A stretch of DNA of 64,000 bases from Pararhodobacter sp. SW119 (GTDB lineage: Bacteria; Pseudomonadota; Alphaproteobacteria; Rhodobacterales; Rhodobacteraceae), in contig NZ_JADDJF010000009.1 in assembly GCF_017811755.1 (NCBI RefSeq), forward strand, positions 58,993 through 122,992. Direction: 5' to 3'. Every line of letters begins with the position of its first letter. Within the stretch, counting starts at the first letter, position 1. Positions 1 through 8,605 of this stretch are shown here, one piece after another. The notes below the pieces were generated by a model that searched no databases, had not been told where the DNA came from, and worked only from the letters and a program-made list of their open reading frames with translations. Made by a program: the position numbers and the translations under genes.

Positions 1-774
1 GGACGGTTTGCGTCGCGCGAAGAAGGCTTCAATCCCTTCGTGCGCCTCGTCGCTTTCCCAGCGCTCGACCAGTTGCGCGATGGAATGATCCACGTCATCC
101 GCCCCGATCCGCCCCCCAAGCCGCTGCGCCAGCGCCTTGGCCGACGCCACCGCGCCGGGCGCGCAGGACAGATACGGCCTGACCTCGGCCTCGATCGCCG
201 CGTCCAGTTCGTCCGGCCCCACCGCGCGGGCCAGAAGGCCCAGCCGCACGCCTTCTTCCGCGTCGAAAAGACGCGCCGACATGAACACTCGCCGCGCCAT
301 CGCCTCGCCCATGCGCGCCAGCACATAGGGTCCGATCGTCGCCGGAATCAGCCCCAGCCGTGTCTCGGTGAACCCCAGCTTCGCGCCGGTCACGCCGATC
401 GCGACATCGCAGACCGAAATCAGCCCCATGCCACCGCCAAAGGCCTGGCCCTGCACGCGACCGATCAGCGGCTTCGGAAGTCGATTGAGCGCGCCAAGCG
501 CCGCGGCCAGCTTGCCGGCCTCATCGCCGCGCGTCGCCGCATCCGCGGCCATCTGCGCCTGCATCCAGGCCAGATCGCCGCCCGCGCAGAAGCTTTCGCC
601 GGCGCCGGTCAGCACCACTGCACGCACGCGGTCGTCGGCCGCCAGTTCCGCCGCCGCCTCGCGCAACTCGACGATCATGCGGGCCGACATCGCGTTGTGC
701 TTTTCGGGCCGGTTCAGCACCATGCGCGCCACGCCGCGGTCATCGCGCTCGATCAGGATGGTCTCGTAGCTCAT
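1..774 (-). CDS. liuC: Methylglutaconyl-CoA hydratase (enoyl-CoA hydratase family), 3' end cut by window edge
   Basis: Translating the minus strand from the ATG at 774 gives an open frame to the window edge. It has a crotonase-fold N-terminus, the oxyanion-hole stretch with SFCAGGDL, and the GGGMGL turn typical of enoyl-CoA hydratases. The frame is still open at base 1 and ends in a typical C-terminus (FFARRKPS), so probably only a few residues are missing. Its ATG overlaps the stop of the upstream liuE gene (ATGA), so the two are probably translationally coupled. Given the leucine-degradation neighbours, the likely reaction is hydration of 3-methylglutaconyl-CoA to HMG-CoA. The family is visible in the sequence; the substrate is inferred from context, and another crotonase specificity is possible. 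Confidence 0.85.
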   Translation of the reverse strand, partial: MSYETILIERDDRGVARMVLNRPEKHNAMSARMIVELREAAAELAADDRVRAVVLTGAGESFCAGGDLAWMQAQMAADAATRGDEAGKLAAALGALNRLPKPLIGRVQGQAFGGGMGLISVCDVAIGVTGAKLGFTETRLGLIPATIGPYVLARMGEAMARRVFMSARLFDAEEGVRLGLLARAVGPDELDAAIEAEVRPYLSCAPGAVASAKALAQRLGGRIGADDVDHSIAQLVERWESDEAHEGIEAFFARRKPS

Positions 775-1628
775 TCGATCCGCCTCATTTCCCGTGCCCG
801 TGCCGCGGCCGCCTCGATGACCGCGCGATCCAGACCCGTGTCATATCCCAGACGCTCGATCCGGTCGACCGCGGCCTCGGTGGCGACATTACCCTGCGCG
901 CCGGGCGCAAAGGGGCAACCGCCAAGCCCGCCTACCGCGGCGTCGAAGACCCGCAGGCCCAGGTCCAGCGACGCCTCGATATTGTCGCAGGCCCGCCCGC
1001 CGGTGTCGTGGTAGTGCCCCGCCAGCCGGTCGGCCGGCGCCACCGCCAGCACCGCGCGCAGCATCCTGATGATGCTCTCCGGCACGCCGCGGCCGACGGT
1101 GTCGCCCAGGCTGATCTCGTAGCAGCCCAGTTCCAGCAGCGTTTCGGCCAGCCGGGCGACGGCGGCGGGCGGCGTCGGCCCGTCGAAGGGGCAATCCGTC
1201 ACGCAGGAAATATAACCGCGCACCGGCATCCCGTCGGCCTTCGCGGCCTCCAGGATCGGGCGGAAACGGTCAATCGACTCGGCGACGGTGCAATTCAGGT
1301 TGGCCCTCGAAAACCCTTCCGAGGCCGAGGCGAAGACCGCAACCTCATCCGCCCGCGCCGCCCGCGCGCCCTCGTAGCCGCGCATGTTGGGGGTCAACGC
1401 CGCGTAGCGCACGCCCGGCGCCCGGACGATACCTGCCAGAACCTTCGCCGAATCCGCCATCTGCGGAACCCACTTCGGGCTGACGAAACTCGCCACCTCG
1501 ATCCGCCGGAACCCCGCGCGCGACAACAGGTCGACCAGCGCGACCTTCTCCGCCGTCGGGATCATCCGCTTCTCGTTCTGCAAACCGTCGCGGGGTCCGA
1601 CCTCGAAAATCTCGACCTTGTCACCCAT
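771..1628 (-). CDS. liuE: Hydroxymethylglutaryl-CoA lyase
   Basis: A 285-residue protein of the HMGL-like TIM-barrel family. It begins MGDKVEIFEVGPRDGLQNEK, carrying the GPRDGLQNE signature that supplies metal and substrate ligands. The conserved GGLGGCPFAPGAQGN segment near the C-terminus contains the catalytic cysteine of HMG-CoA lyases. It cleaves HMG-CoA into acetoacetate and acetyl-CoA, the last step of leucine degradation. The frame extends upstream to 1694, but the ATG at 1628 gives the family N-terminus, and its first 8 bases overlap the end of the GST gene. It overlaps liuC downstream by 4 bases. Family and reaction are well supported; operon membership follows from the overlaps. Confidence 0.95.
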   Translation of the reverse strand: MGDKVEIFEVGPRDGLQNEKRMIPTAEKVALVDLLSRAGFRRIEVASFVSPKWVPQMADSAKVLAGIVRAPGVRYAALTPNMRGYEGARAARADEVAVFASASEGFSRANLNCTVAESIDRFRPILEAAKADGMPVRGYISCVTDCPFDGPTPPAAVARLAETLLELGCYEISLGDTVGRGVPESIIRMLRAVLAVAPADRLAGHYHDTGGRACDNIEASLDLGLRVFDAAVGGLGGCPFAPGAQGNVATEAAVDRIERLGYDTGLDRAVIEAAAARAREMRRIE

Positions 1629-2283
1629 CGGGCACCTCGTAGAAGTCCTGCAGATAGAGCTCCGCCGCCCCGTCCGCTGCCTGCGCCGCGACAAAGCCCG
1701 GCCGCGCCACCAGCCGCGCGTGATAGTCCGCCAGCGCCGGGATGCCGTCCAGCCGCACGAAACGCCGCGCGATCTCCAGCGATGCGCCGATCATCACGTC
1801 GGCGGCGGTGAAGCCCCCCGCCAGCAGCCAGTCGCGCGTCCCCAGCCGGCCGGCCACCCCTTCCAACACGCGCTGCAAGCGCAGGGCTTCCAGCCGCGCC
1901 AGTGCCGGGCTGCGCGCCGCGGGGCGCAGGACGATGTGCTGGAAGGTCAGCACCGCCAGGTGCTGCGCGATCGTCTCGCCGTGGTGCAGCGCTTCCAGAT
2001 ACGCCGCCCGTTCGGGGTGCCCCGGCGCGCGGGCCAGCTCCGGTGCGCGCGTTTCGGCCAGGTATTCCAGGATCGCACCCGACTCGACCAACGTCGTTCC
2101 GTCAAGCTCGACCGCCGGCACCCGCCCCGCGGGCGAGATCGCCAGGAAGCCCGGATCGCGCAGCGCCTTGCCGCCGAAACTGCGGTAGCGGACCTCGTGG
2201 GCGATCCCGGCTTCGTGCAAAAACCAGAGGATCCGGAAGGACCGCGATTGTGGGGCGTGATAGAGGATCACCGGCGCGCTCAA
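1621..2283 (-). CDS. Glutathione S-transferase family protein
   Basis: A 220-residue protein with an N-terminal thioredoxin-like domain (ILYHAPQSRSFR, then SPAGRVPAVELDG with the cis-Pro segment, and the ESGAILEYLAE glutathione-binding motif) and a C-terminal all-helical GST domain. The start is inferred: no ATG is available, and TTG at 2283 sits just after a strong purine-rich Shine-Dalgarno stretch formed by the GAG codons at the end of liuD, overlapping its stop. A GTG four codons later is too far from that site. The gene lies between liuD and liuE with overlaps on both sides, so it is co-transcribed with leucine degradation. Its substrate is unknown; detoxification of a reactive enoyl-CoA-derived compound would be speculation. 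Confidence 0.85.
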   Translation of the reverse strand: MSAPVILYHAPQSRSFRILWFLHEAGIAHEVRYRSFGGKALRDPGFLAISPAGRVPAVELDGTTLVESGAILEYLAETRAPELARAPGHPERAAYLEALHHGETIAQHLAVLTFQHIVLRPAARSPALARLEALRLQRVLEGVAGRLGTRDWLLAGGFTAADVMIGASLEIARRFVRLDGIPALADYHARLVARPGFVAAQAADGAAELYLQDFYEVPDG

Positions 2284-4220
2284 TGCTCCTCCTCCAGCCG
2301 GATCAGCGGTGCGCCGGCCTCGACCTGGCTTCCCGCCGCGGCCAGGATCTCGGCCACCACGCCAGCGCGGCCCGCGGCCAGCGTGTGTTCCATCTTCATC
2401 GCCTCCAGCACCGCCAGTCGCGCGCCCTTTTCCACCGCCGCGCCCGGTTTCACGAAGACGGCCTTGACCAGCCCCGGCATCGGCGCCGTGACGACGCCCG
2501 CCCCGGCGCCCGCCGAGGCCTCCACCGCCAGCGGATCGGGCAGGGTGAACCCGACCGTCGGCGCGCCGAAAACCGTCACGCGCCCCGCCCGCCGCACCGC
2601 GCGCCCCGGCGCGGCCTGCCCGTCGATCCACCAGCGCCCGCCACGCCACTCGGCCCGCATCTCCTGCCCCGCCAGCCGGATGCCGAACGCGCCGTCGGTC
2701 CGCCGCGCCACGGCCACCGGGTGAACCTCCTCGCCGCGCTGCAACACCACCGTCTGCCACAGCGGCGACCAGAGCGCGAAGCCGCTCAGCGGCCCCGGCG
2801 CCGCGTCGAACCCCTGCGCCGCCAGCGCGGCCAGCGCCAGCACCTGCGCGCCGACCTCGGGCTCGGCGACCAGCGTTTCCAGGTCGCGACCGATCAGCCC
2901 GGTATCCACTTCGCCCGCGTTGAACCCTTCGTGCGCCGCCAGCGCGCTCAGGAAATCGAGGTTGGTGACCGATCCCGCCACCTCGGTCCCGGCCAGCGCC
3001 GCGCGCAGCCGCGCCAGTGCCACCGCCCGCGTCGGCCCCTGCGTCACCACCTTGGCAATCATCGGGTCGTACCAGGGGCTGATCGCGTCGCCCGGCCGCA
3101 CGCCGGTATCGACGCGCGCCCCCTCGGGAAAGGCCAGTTGATCCAGCCGCCCGGTCGCCGGCAGGAAGCCCGCTGGCACATCCTCGGCGTAAAGCCGCGC
3201 CTCGAAGGCATGGCCCCGGATCGCCAGGTCGGCCTGGCTGCAGGGCAGCGCCTCGCCGGCGGCAACGCGCAGCTGCCATTCGACCAGGTCGACGCCGGTA
3301 ATCGCCTCGGTCACCGGATGCTCGACCTGCAGCCGCGTGTTCATCTCCATGAACCAGAACCCGTCGGTCCTCAGCCCGCGCGAGCCGTCGACGATGAACT
3401 CCACGGTCCCCGCCCCGCGATAGCCGATCGCCTCGGCCGCGCGCACGGCGGCCGCGCCCATCGCGGCGCGCACCTCCTCGGTCATGCCCGGTGCCGGCGC
3501 CTCCTCGATCACCTTCTGGTGACGCCGCTGGAGCGAGCAGTCGCGCTCGAACAGATGCAGCGCGCGCGCGCCGTCACCGAAGACCTGCACCTCGATATGG
3601 CGCGGCTTCTCGATCCATTTCTCGATCAGCACGGCATCGTTGCCGAACGCCGTCGCCGCCTCGCCCCTGGCGCTTTCCAGCGCCTCCAGGAAGTCGGCCG
3701 GGCGTTCCACGCGCCGCATCCCCTTGCCGCCACCGCCGGCGACGGCCTTGATCAGCACCGGATAGCCGATGGCATCGGCCGCGCCGGCCAGATGCTCGGG
3801 GTCCTGGTTGGTGCCGTGATAGCCCGGCACCACCGGCACGCCGGCCTCCTCCATCAGCTTCTTGGCGGCGTCCTTCAGCCCCATTGCCCGGATGGCGCTG
3901 GCCGAGGGGCCGATGAAGGTCAACCCCGCGGCCTCCACCGCCTCGACGAAATCGGGGTTCTCGGAAAGGAACCCGTAGCCCGGATGGATCGCCTGCGCGC
4001 CCGTGGCCAGCGCCGCATCGATGATCGCCGCGCCCTTCAGGTAGCTGTCCTTCGGCGCCGGCCCGCCGATGGCGACCGCCGCATCGGCCATCTCGACATG
4101 CAGCGCACTTGCGTCGGCCTCGGAATAGACGGCGACGGTGCCCACGCCCATCGCGCGCGCGGTTCGGATGACCCGGCAGGCGATCTCGCCCCGGTTGGCG
4201 ATCAGGATCTTCGCGAACAT
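2280..4220 (-). CDS. liuD: 3-methylcrotonyl-CoA carboxylase, biotin-carrying (alpha) subunit
   Basis: A 646-residue biotin-dependent carboxylase subunit. The N-terminal biotin carboxylase domain starts MFAKILIANRGEIACR and has the ATP-grasp glycine loop (VAGGGGKGMRRV) and EMNTRLQVEHPVTE. The C-terminal biotinyl domain carries AMKM with the biotinylated lysine at residue 609. With LiuB it carboxylates 3-methylcrotonyl-CoA to 3-methylglutaconyl-CoA. The frame extends upstream past 4220, but the ATG there is the family start and overlaps the stop of the macrodomain gene (ATGA). The subunit type (646 residues, biotinyl domain at the end) fits MccA and also resembles propionyl- or geranyl-CoA carboxylases; the liu neighbours favour the methylcrotonyl form. 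Confidence 0.93.
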   Translation of the reverse strand: MFAKILIANRGEIACRVIRTARAMGVGTVAVYSEADASALHVEMADAAVAIGGPAPKDSYLKGAAIIDAALATGAQAIHPGYGFLSENPDFVEAVEAAGLTFIGPSASAIRAMGLKDAAKKLMEEAGVPVVPGYHGTNQDPEHLAGAADAIGYPVLIKAVAGGGGKGMRRVERPADFLEALESARGEAATAFGNDAVLIEKWIEKPRHIEVQVFGDGARALHLFERDCSLQRRHQKVIEEAPAPGMTEEVRAAMGAAAVRAAEAIGYRGAGTVEFIVDGSRGLRTDGFWFMEMNTRLQVEHPVTEAITGVDLVEWQLRVAAGEALPCSQADLAIRGHAFEARLYAEDVPAGFLPATGRLDQLAFPEGARVDTGVRPGDAISPWYDPMIAKVVTQGPTRAVALARLRAALAGTEVAGSVTNLDFLSALAAHEGFNAGEVDTGLIGRDLETLVAEPEVGAQVLALAALAAQGFDAAPGPLSGFALWSPLWQTVVLQRGEEVHPVAVARRTDGAFGIRLAGQEMRAEWRGGRWWIDGQAAPGRAVRRAGRVTVFGAPTVGFTLPDPLAVEASAGAGAGVVTAPMPGLVKAVFVKPGAAVEKGARLAVLEAMKMEHTLAAGRAGVVAEILAAAGSQVEAGAPLIRLEEEH

Positions 4221-4726
4221 CAGCCCTCCATCGCCGCGCGGTGATTTGCGGCACTTTCCTCGGAAAAACAGCAGAAGATGACCTCGGGGCGCGGATCGTC
4301 CTTCAGCATCCCGGCGACGGTGGTCACCGCGACCCGCGCGGCATCCTCGGGCGGATAGCCGTAGACCCCGGTCGAGATCGCCGGGAACGCCATCGACCCG
4401 GCGCCCAGTTCGCGCGCCACCCCGACGCTGCGGCGGTAGCAGGACGCCAGCAACTCCGCCTCGCCGGCATCGCCGCCCTTCCAGACCGGCCCGACGGTAT
4501 GGATCACCCAGCGCGCCGGCAGGTCGTGCCCGCCCGTGACGCGCACCTTGCCCGTCGGACAGCCGCCCAGCGCGCGGCATTCCTCCAGCAGCCCCGGTCC
4601 CGCGGCGCGGTGGATCGCCCCGTCGACCCCGCCGCCGCCCAGCAGCGACTCGTTGGCGGCGTTGACGATGGCATCGACCTTCAGCGTGGTGATGTCGGCG
4701 GTGACGACCTTCATCGGCAGATCCAT
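4220..4726 (-). CDS. Macrodomain protein (ADP-ribose / O-acetyl-ADP-ribose binding)
   Basis: A 168-residue single-domain protein with the signatures of MacroD/YmdB-type macrodomains: DAIVNAANESLLGGGGVDGAIHR near the start (split here as DAIVNAANE then GGGGVDGAIH), a VIHTVGP strand, and the ISTGVYGYP loop that holds the ribose-phosphate. Such enzymes bind ADP-ribose and often hydrolyse O-acetyl-ADP-ribose or protein-linked ADP-ribose. The start at 4726 is chosen for the GGAGGAGG ribosome site just upstream; the frame itself extends to 5284. Its stop overlaps the liuD start (ATGA), so it is translated from the same mRNA. A role in clearing O-acetyl-ADP-ribose made by sirtuins acting on acyl-lysines is an inference. 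Confidence 0.88.
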   Translation of the reverse strand: MDLPMKVVTADITTLKVDAIVNAANESLLGGGGVDGAIHRAAGPGLLEECRALGGCPTGKVRVTGGHDLPARWVIHTVGPVWKGGDAGEAELLASCYRRSVGVARELGAGSMAFPAISTGVYGYPPEDAARVAVTTVAGMLKDDPRPEVIFCCFSEESAANHRAAMEG

Positions 4727-4789
4727 GTCCTCCTCCCCTGGTTCGACACCGGGCTTGCCCCGGCCGCCCCATCGTAGCAGATCAGGGCG

Positions 4790-5275
4790 ATGTACAAACG
4801 CCCCCTCCTGCCCCATGGCACCCGGCCGCCCGACAGCTTCGCGGGGCCCGGCTTCATCGCCCGCCCCCTGCGCCTGACCGATGCCGAGGATGACTTCGCC
4901 GCCGTCGTCGCCTCGACCGACCGGCTGCGCGGCGCGATGGACCCGCACGATCCCTGGCCCGACGGGCTGACGCTGCGCGAAAATCGTGTCGACCTTGGCT
5001 GGCACGAACGCGAACACACCGCCGGGCACAGCTTTGCCTGGACGGTGCGCGACCCCGGCGACCGGCTGACCCTGGGCTGCGCCTATCTCTACCCCGCCGA
5101 CCGCGTGGGGGCCGACGCGATGGCCTTCTGGTGGGCGCGTACAGGGCACGAGGCGCTCGACACGCCGCTCGGCGCGGCCTTCCGCGCCCTGATCGCCGCC
5201 CTGCCGCTGTCCTGCGCCTTTCCGGGGCGCGACGAAACCTGGGCGGACTGGCAAACGCGCGCGTCGCGGTTCTGA
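4790..5275 (+). CDS. Probable GNAT-family N-acetyltransferase
   Basis: A 161-residue protein with the general layout of a small GNAT enzyme: an N-terminal substrate segment (FIARPLRLTDAEDDFAAVVAS), a central strand carrying LTLGCAYLYPA, and a C-terminal half with AFWWARTG. I do not see a clean acetyl-CoA pyrophosphate loop, so the assignment rests on overall pattern. The gene is on the plus strand inside a minus-strand cluster, diverging from the macrodomain gene and converging on the ASCH gene (10-base gap), so it is transcribed separately. The substrate is unknown. Confidence 0.6.
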   Translation: MYKRPLLPHGTRPPDSFAGPGFIARPLRLTDAEDDFAAVVASTDRLRGAMDPHDPWPDGLTLRENRVDLGWHEREHTAGHSFAWTVRDPGDRLTLGCAYLYPADRVGADAMAFWWARTGHEALDTPLGAAFRALIAALPLSCAFPGRDETWADWQTRASRF

Positions 5276-5285
5276 ACCTGTCATC

Positions 5286-5705
5286 TCAGCCCCCCTTCGC
5301 CGCGAAATCCTCGACGACGCGAAAATCCTCGAAGATCAGTTCCATCGTCGGGCTGAAGGTGCCGCGCCGCTCGAAATACCACTGGTGATCGGCCCGCCAG
5401 CCCGCCAGGTCCGCGTTCTCGCCCTCGCGCAGCGCCATCTCCTCGGTCACCTCGTCGAACCGCACCCGCACCACCGCCAGCGTCTCGATGACCAGCGCTG
5501 CATCGCCATTCGCTTCGAGGGCGATGTCGCGTTGGCCGACCAGGGGTTCGGCCTCACCCATCGCAAGATCCGCCACCGGCATGCAGGTCGCGCGTTTGCG
5601 ACCCGATCGCACCAGCGCCAGCAGGCGCGCGTTCAACTCGGCCGGCTCGGCGAAAGTGAAGCTGCGCGCGCCAGGATAGCGCGCCATGGCCTCCGCCAGC
5701 GTCAC
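5286..5705 (-). CDS. ASCH domain-containing protein
   Basis: About 139 residues. The protein has the ASCH fold pattern: LLALVRSGRKRATCMPVADL (the conserved GxKxxT-like nucleic-acid-binding turn), a short strand with VGQRDIALEANG, then VRFDEVTEEMALREGE and a C-terminal W-x-x-H-x-x-YFER segment. ASCH domains resemble PUA domains and are thought to bind RNA; some are amidohydrolases acting on modified nucleosides. The longest frame starts at 5741, but the GTG at 5705 gives the usual N-terminus (TLAEAMARYPGA) with a GAGA-type ribosome site. It follows the thermonuclease gene by about 46 bases on the same strand. Its function is not known. Confidence 0.75.
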   Translation of the reverse strand: MTLAEAMARYPGARSFTFAEPAELNARLLALVRSGRKRATCMPVADLAMGEAEPLVGQRDIALEANGDAALVIETLAVVRVRFDEVTEEMALREGENADLAGWRADHQWYFERRGTFSPTMELIFEDFRVVEDFAAKGG

Positions 5706-5751
5706 CACGTCTCGCCCGCGCCAAGGCGCGCCTCCGGCCACACGCGGCTGC

Positions 5752-6321
5752 TCAGCCGCACCAACCGGCGCGCCGTCCCCCGTCGTAGGGCCGCGCCAGC
5801 CCCGCAGCGATCAGGCCCCGCCCGACCGGCACGGCATCGGCGCGCAGATCGACCAGCGCCCGCCCGTAGCGGTCGGTCCCCAGCCGGCGAACCGTGACCT
5901 CGTCCGCGGTCCACAGCGCCTTGCGCAACGCCCAGGTCGCGGCCAGCGCCTTCGCCGCTTCGGTCGGGCATTGCGGGCTGAACAGCTCGGGCGCATCGAA
6001 CCCGACCAGCCGCGCGCGCTCGGTCCCCGTACCGGGGCACCACAGGCTCACCGTGTCGCCATCGATGACCGACACCACCCGGCACCCCGCGCTCGGCGCC
6101 GTTCGCCAGCCCGAAATCGCATCCGCCACCTGCGGCAACCCGGCAAGCGCCAGCAGCGCCACCGTCGCCACCTTGCTCCACAGCCCGAACCGCCCGCGCC
6201 GGCCATAGCGCCCCGGGCGCGTCCGTCGCGGCCAGCGACGCGGTTTGCGGCGCCGCCAGACCGCATGCGGCCTTGACCAGCCACGGCCCGCGCGGGTCAG
6301 ATAGGCGGCAAGATGCTTCAT
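5752..6321 (-). CDS. Thermonuclease (staphylococcal nuclease-like) family protein, membrane anchored
   Basis: A 189-residue protein. An Arg-rich cytoplasmic N-terminus (about residues 1-48) is followed by one hydrophobic segment (VATVALLALAGLPQVADA) acting as an uncleaved anchor or signal. A SNase-like OB-fold domain follows, with the VIDGDTVSLW strand, VGFDAPELF (metal/DNA-binding acidic residues), a conserved arginine region and TDRYGRALVDL. Family members hydrolyse DNA or RNA with calcium. The protein probably faces the periplasm. It lies downstream of liuB across a 141-base gap with no recognisable gene, so co-transcription is uncertain. The very basic N-terminus is longer than usual for an export signal. 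Confidence 0.82.
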   Translation of the reverse strand: MKHLAAYLTRAGRGWSRPHAVWRRRKPRRWPRRTRPGRYGRRGRFGLWSKVATVALLALAGLPQVADAISGWRTAPSAGCRVVSVIDGDTVSLWCPGTGTERARLVGFDAPELFSPQCPTEAAKALAATWALRKALWTADEVTVRRLGTDRYGRALVDLRADAVPVGRGLIAAGLARPYDGGRRAGWCG

Positions 6322-6462
6322 CTCCCCGACCCTCTCGGCAAAAGATGGTCAGAGGGTGAACCCCACCCGCACCCACCGACCGTTGCGCGCACCGACCGGC
6401 AAGCCGTCGCGACGCAGGGACGCGGTATGGGCGTGATCCATGCATGACACATACGGACATTC

Positions 6463-8067
6463 TTACATCCTGAAGACGCCGAAGCGCGTCTCGGGGATGG
6501 GCGTATTGAGTGCCGCCGACAGCGACAGAAACAGCACTTCGCGCGTCCGCCGCGGATCCACGATCCCGTCGTCCCACAGCCGGGCCGACCCGTAGAGCGG
6601 ATGGCTCTGCCGCTCGAACTTCTCCAGCGTCGGCCGCTTGAACTCCGCCTCGTCCTCGACCGACCAGCTCTCCCCGGCGCGCTCCATCGCATCGCGCCGG
6701 ACCGTCGCCAGCACCCCGGCCGCCTGCTCGCCCCCCATCACCGCCACGCGCGACGCGGGCCAAGTCCACAGGAACCGCGGGCTGTAGGCCCGTCCCGCCA
6801 TCCCGTAGTTCCCCGCCCCGAACGAGCCCCCCACGATCATCGTGATCTTCGGCACCGAGGTCGAGGCGACGGCAGTCACCATCTTCGCGCCATGGCGCGC
6901 GATGCCCTCGTTCTCGTACTTCCTGCCGACCATGAATCCGGTGATGTTCTGAAGGAATATCAGCGGGATACGCCGCTGACTGCACAGTTCCACGAAATGC
7001 GCGCCCTTGATCGCGCTTTCCGAGAAGAGCACCCCGTTGTTCGCCACGATCCCCACCGGGCAGCCCATCACATGCGCGAACCCGGTGACCAGCGTTTCGC
7101 CGAAGCGCGGCTTGAACTCGTCGAAATAGGACCCGTCGACGACCCGGGCGATCAACTCGCGGATATCGTAGGGCCGGCGCAGATCGGTGGGCACAACGCC
7201 CAGAATCTCCTCGGGGTCATAGGCCGGCGGCTCGGGCGCTTGCCAGACGACGGTCTCGGGCTTGCGGCGGTTCAACTGCCCCACCGCGCGGCGCGCCAGC
7301 GCCAGCGCATGCGCGTCGTCCTCGGCCAGATAGTCCGACACGCCCGACAGCCGCGTGTGCACGTCGCCCCCGCCCAGATCCTCGGCGGTGACCACCTCGC
7401 CGGTCGCCGCCTTGACCAGCGGCGGCCCCGCCAGGAAGATCGTGCCCTGATCGCGCACGATGATGGAAACATCCGCCATCGCCGGCACATAGGCGCCCCC
7501 GGCCGTGCACGACCCCATCACCACGGCGATTTGCGGAATGCCCTTCGCGCTCATCTGCGCCTGGTTGTAGAAGATCCGCCCGAAATGGTCGCGGTCGGGA
7601 AAGACCTCGTCCTGGTTGGGCAGGTTCGCCCCACCCGAATCGACCAGATAGACGCAGGGCAGATGGTTTTGCTCGGCAATCTCCTGTGCACGCAGGTGCT
7701 TTTTCACCGTCAGCGGGTAATAGGTCCCGCCCTTCACCGTGGCGTCGTTGCACAGGACCATCACATCGTGCCCCTGCACCCGCCCGATCCCGGCGATGAT
7801 CCCCGCGCCCGGCGCATCGCCGCCGTAGAGCCCATGTGCCGCCGTCGCGCCAATTTCCAAGAAAGGCGAGCCGGTGTCCAGCAGGTTCGCGACCCGGTCC
7901 CTCGGCAACATCTTGCCCCGCTCCAGATGCCGCGCGCGCGCCCGTTCGCCGCCACCCGCGGCCGCCTGCACGGCAGCTTCGGCGACCACCTCCAGCGCCT
8001 CGATCTGCGCGGCGCGATTGGCGCGAAACTCCTCAGAACCGGTCAGCGCCGCCGATACAAGCTTCAT
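6463..8067 (-). CDS. liuB: 3-methylcrotonyl-CoA carboxylase, carboxyltransferase (beta) subunit
   Basis: A 534-residue carboxyltransferase of the AccD/MccB type. The N-terminal half binds acyl-CoA ([39 protein letters not shown] split around [12 protein letters not shown]) and the C-terminal half binds biotin ([29 protein letters not shown]). The 'QNITGF' and 'GAGNYGM' motifs are characteristic of methylcrotonyl-CoA carboxylase beta subunits. It transfers the carboxyl group from LiuD's biotin to 3-methylcrotonyl-CoA. The start at 8067 gives the family N-terminus ([10 protein letters not shown]); a longer in-frame start at 8094 is less likely. The LprI-like gene separates it from liuA. Confidence 0.95.
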   Translation of the reverse strand: MKLVSAALTGSEEFRANRAAQIEALEVVAEAAVQAAAGGGERARARHLERGKMLPRDRVANLLDTGSPFLEIGATAAHGLYGGDAPGAGIIAGIGRVQGHDVMVLCNDATVKGGTYYPLTVKKHLRAQEIAEQNHLPCVYLVDSGGANLPNQDEVFPDRDHFGRIFYNQAQMSAKGIPQIAVVMGSCTAGGAYVPAMADVSIIVRDQGTIFLAGPPLVKAATGEVVTAEDLGGGDVHTRLSGVSDYLAEDDAHALALARRAVGQLNRRKPETVVWQAPEPPAYDPEEILGVVPTDLRRPYDIRELIARVVDGSYFDEFKPRFGETLVTGFAHVMGCPVGIVANNGVLFSESAIKGAHFVELCSQRRIPLIFLQNITGFMVGRKYENEGIARHGAKMVTAVASTSVPKITMIVGGSFGAGNYGMAGRAYSPRFLWTWPASRVAVMGGEQAAGVLATVRRDAMERAGESWSVEDEAEFKRPTLEKFERQSHPLYGSARLWDDGIVDPRRTREVLFLSLSAALNTPIPETRFGVFRM

Positions 8068-8124
8068 CGCTCCGTCTCCTCCTGCCTGCCGCACCGCGCG
8101 CTTCCCGCGCCGCGCATCGCCTCA

Positions 8125-8601
8125 TCACTCGGCCCCGCCCAACCGCAACGCCTGCTCTGCGGTCAGGTTCAGCCGGCACCCCAGATACGCGCCCGAGGCG
8201 CCGGTCCCGCCCCACCACTGCAACGCCGCGTAGTCGCAACTCGCGTCGTGAAAGACGATCCACGTCCGCTGCATCGCGCGCAACGCAGCCTCGACCGACG
8301 GCTGGTCCAGGCCCGCTTGCCGCGCCGCGGCGTCCTGCCGTCGCGCAGCGGCAATCGCCTGCCCGTAGCGCGTGTTGAGCAGATCATCCCACCAGCCCAG
8401 TTCCGCATCCAGGCAGCCGTTGATGCCGAGCGTGGTATGACCGGCCGGGCTGGCGTCCATGCAGGCCCGCGCTGCGCTTCCGGCACAACCCGCCGCATTG
8501 CCGCGCTCGACACAGGCTGCCAGCGGCGCGGGATCGAAGTCGCGTATCTCCGCGCTCGCCGGCCCGGCCAGCATCAGCACGAGAAGGGCCAGCGCGCGCA
8601 T
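8125..8601 (-). CDS. LprI-like (DUF1311) secreted protein
   Basis: A 158-residue exported protein. It has a clear Sec signal peptide (MRALALLVLMLAGPASA) followed by a cysteine-containing domain with paired cysteines and the pattern C-x-D-AELGWWDDLLN-x-RY, an aromatic-acidic helix seen in the DUF1311/LprI lysozyme-inhibitor-like family. Another helix (MQRTWIVFHDASCDY) ends with a conserved cysteine and the YLGCRLNLTAEQALRL tail that closes this domain. It starts 4 bases after the liuA stop and sits 57 bases upstream of liuB, so it shares their transcript. Family members protect the cell wall from lysozyme in some bacteria; its role here is unknown. Confidence 0.75.
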   Translation of the reverse strand: MRALALLVLMLAGPASAEIRDFDPAPLAACVERGNAAGCAGSAARACMDASPAGHTTLGINGCLDAELGWWDDLLNTRYGQAIAAARRQDAAARQAGLDQPSVEAALRAMQRTWIVFHDASCDYAALQWWGGTGASGAYLGCRLNLTAEQALRLGGAE

Positions 8602-8605
8602 CTTC

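Noticed and set aside
4727..5284. Extended N-terminus of the macrodomain protein (frame open to 5284)
   Set aside because: The extra sequence is antisense to the GNAT-like gene and the strong ribosome site lies at 4726.
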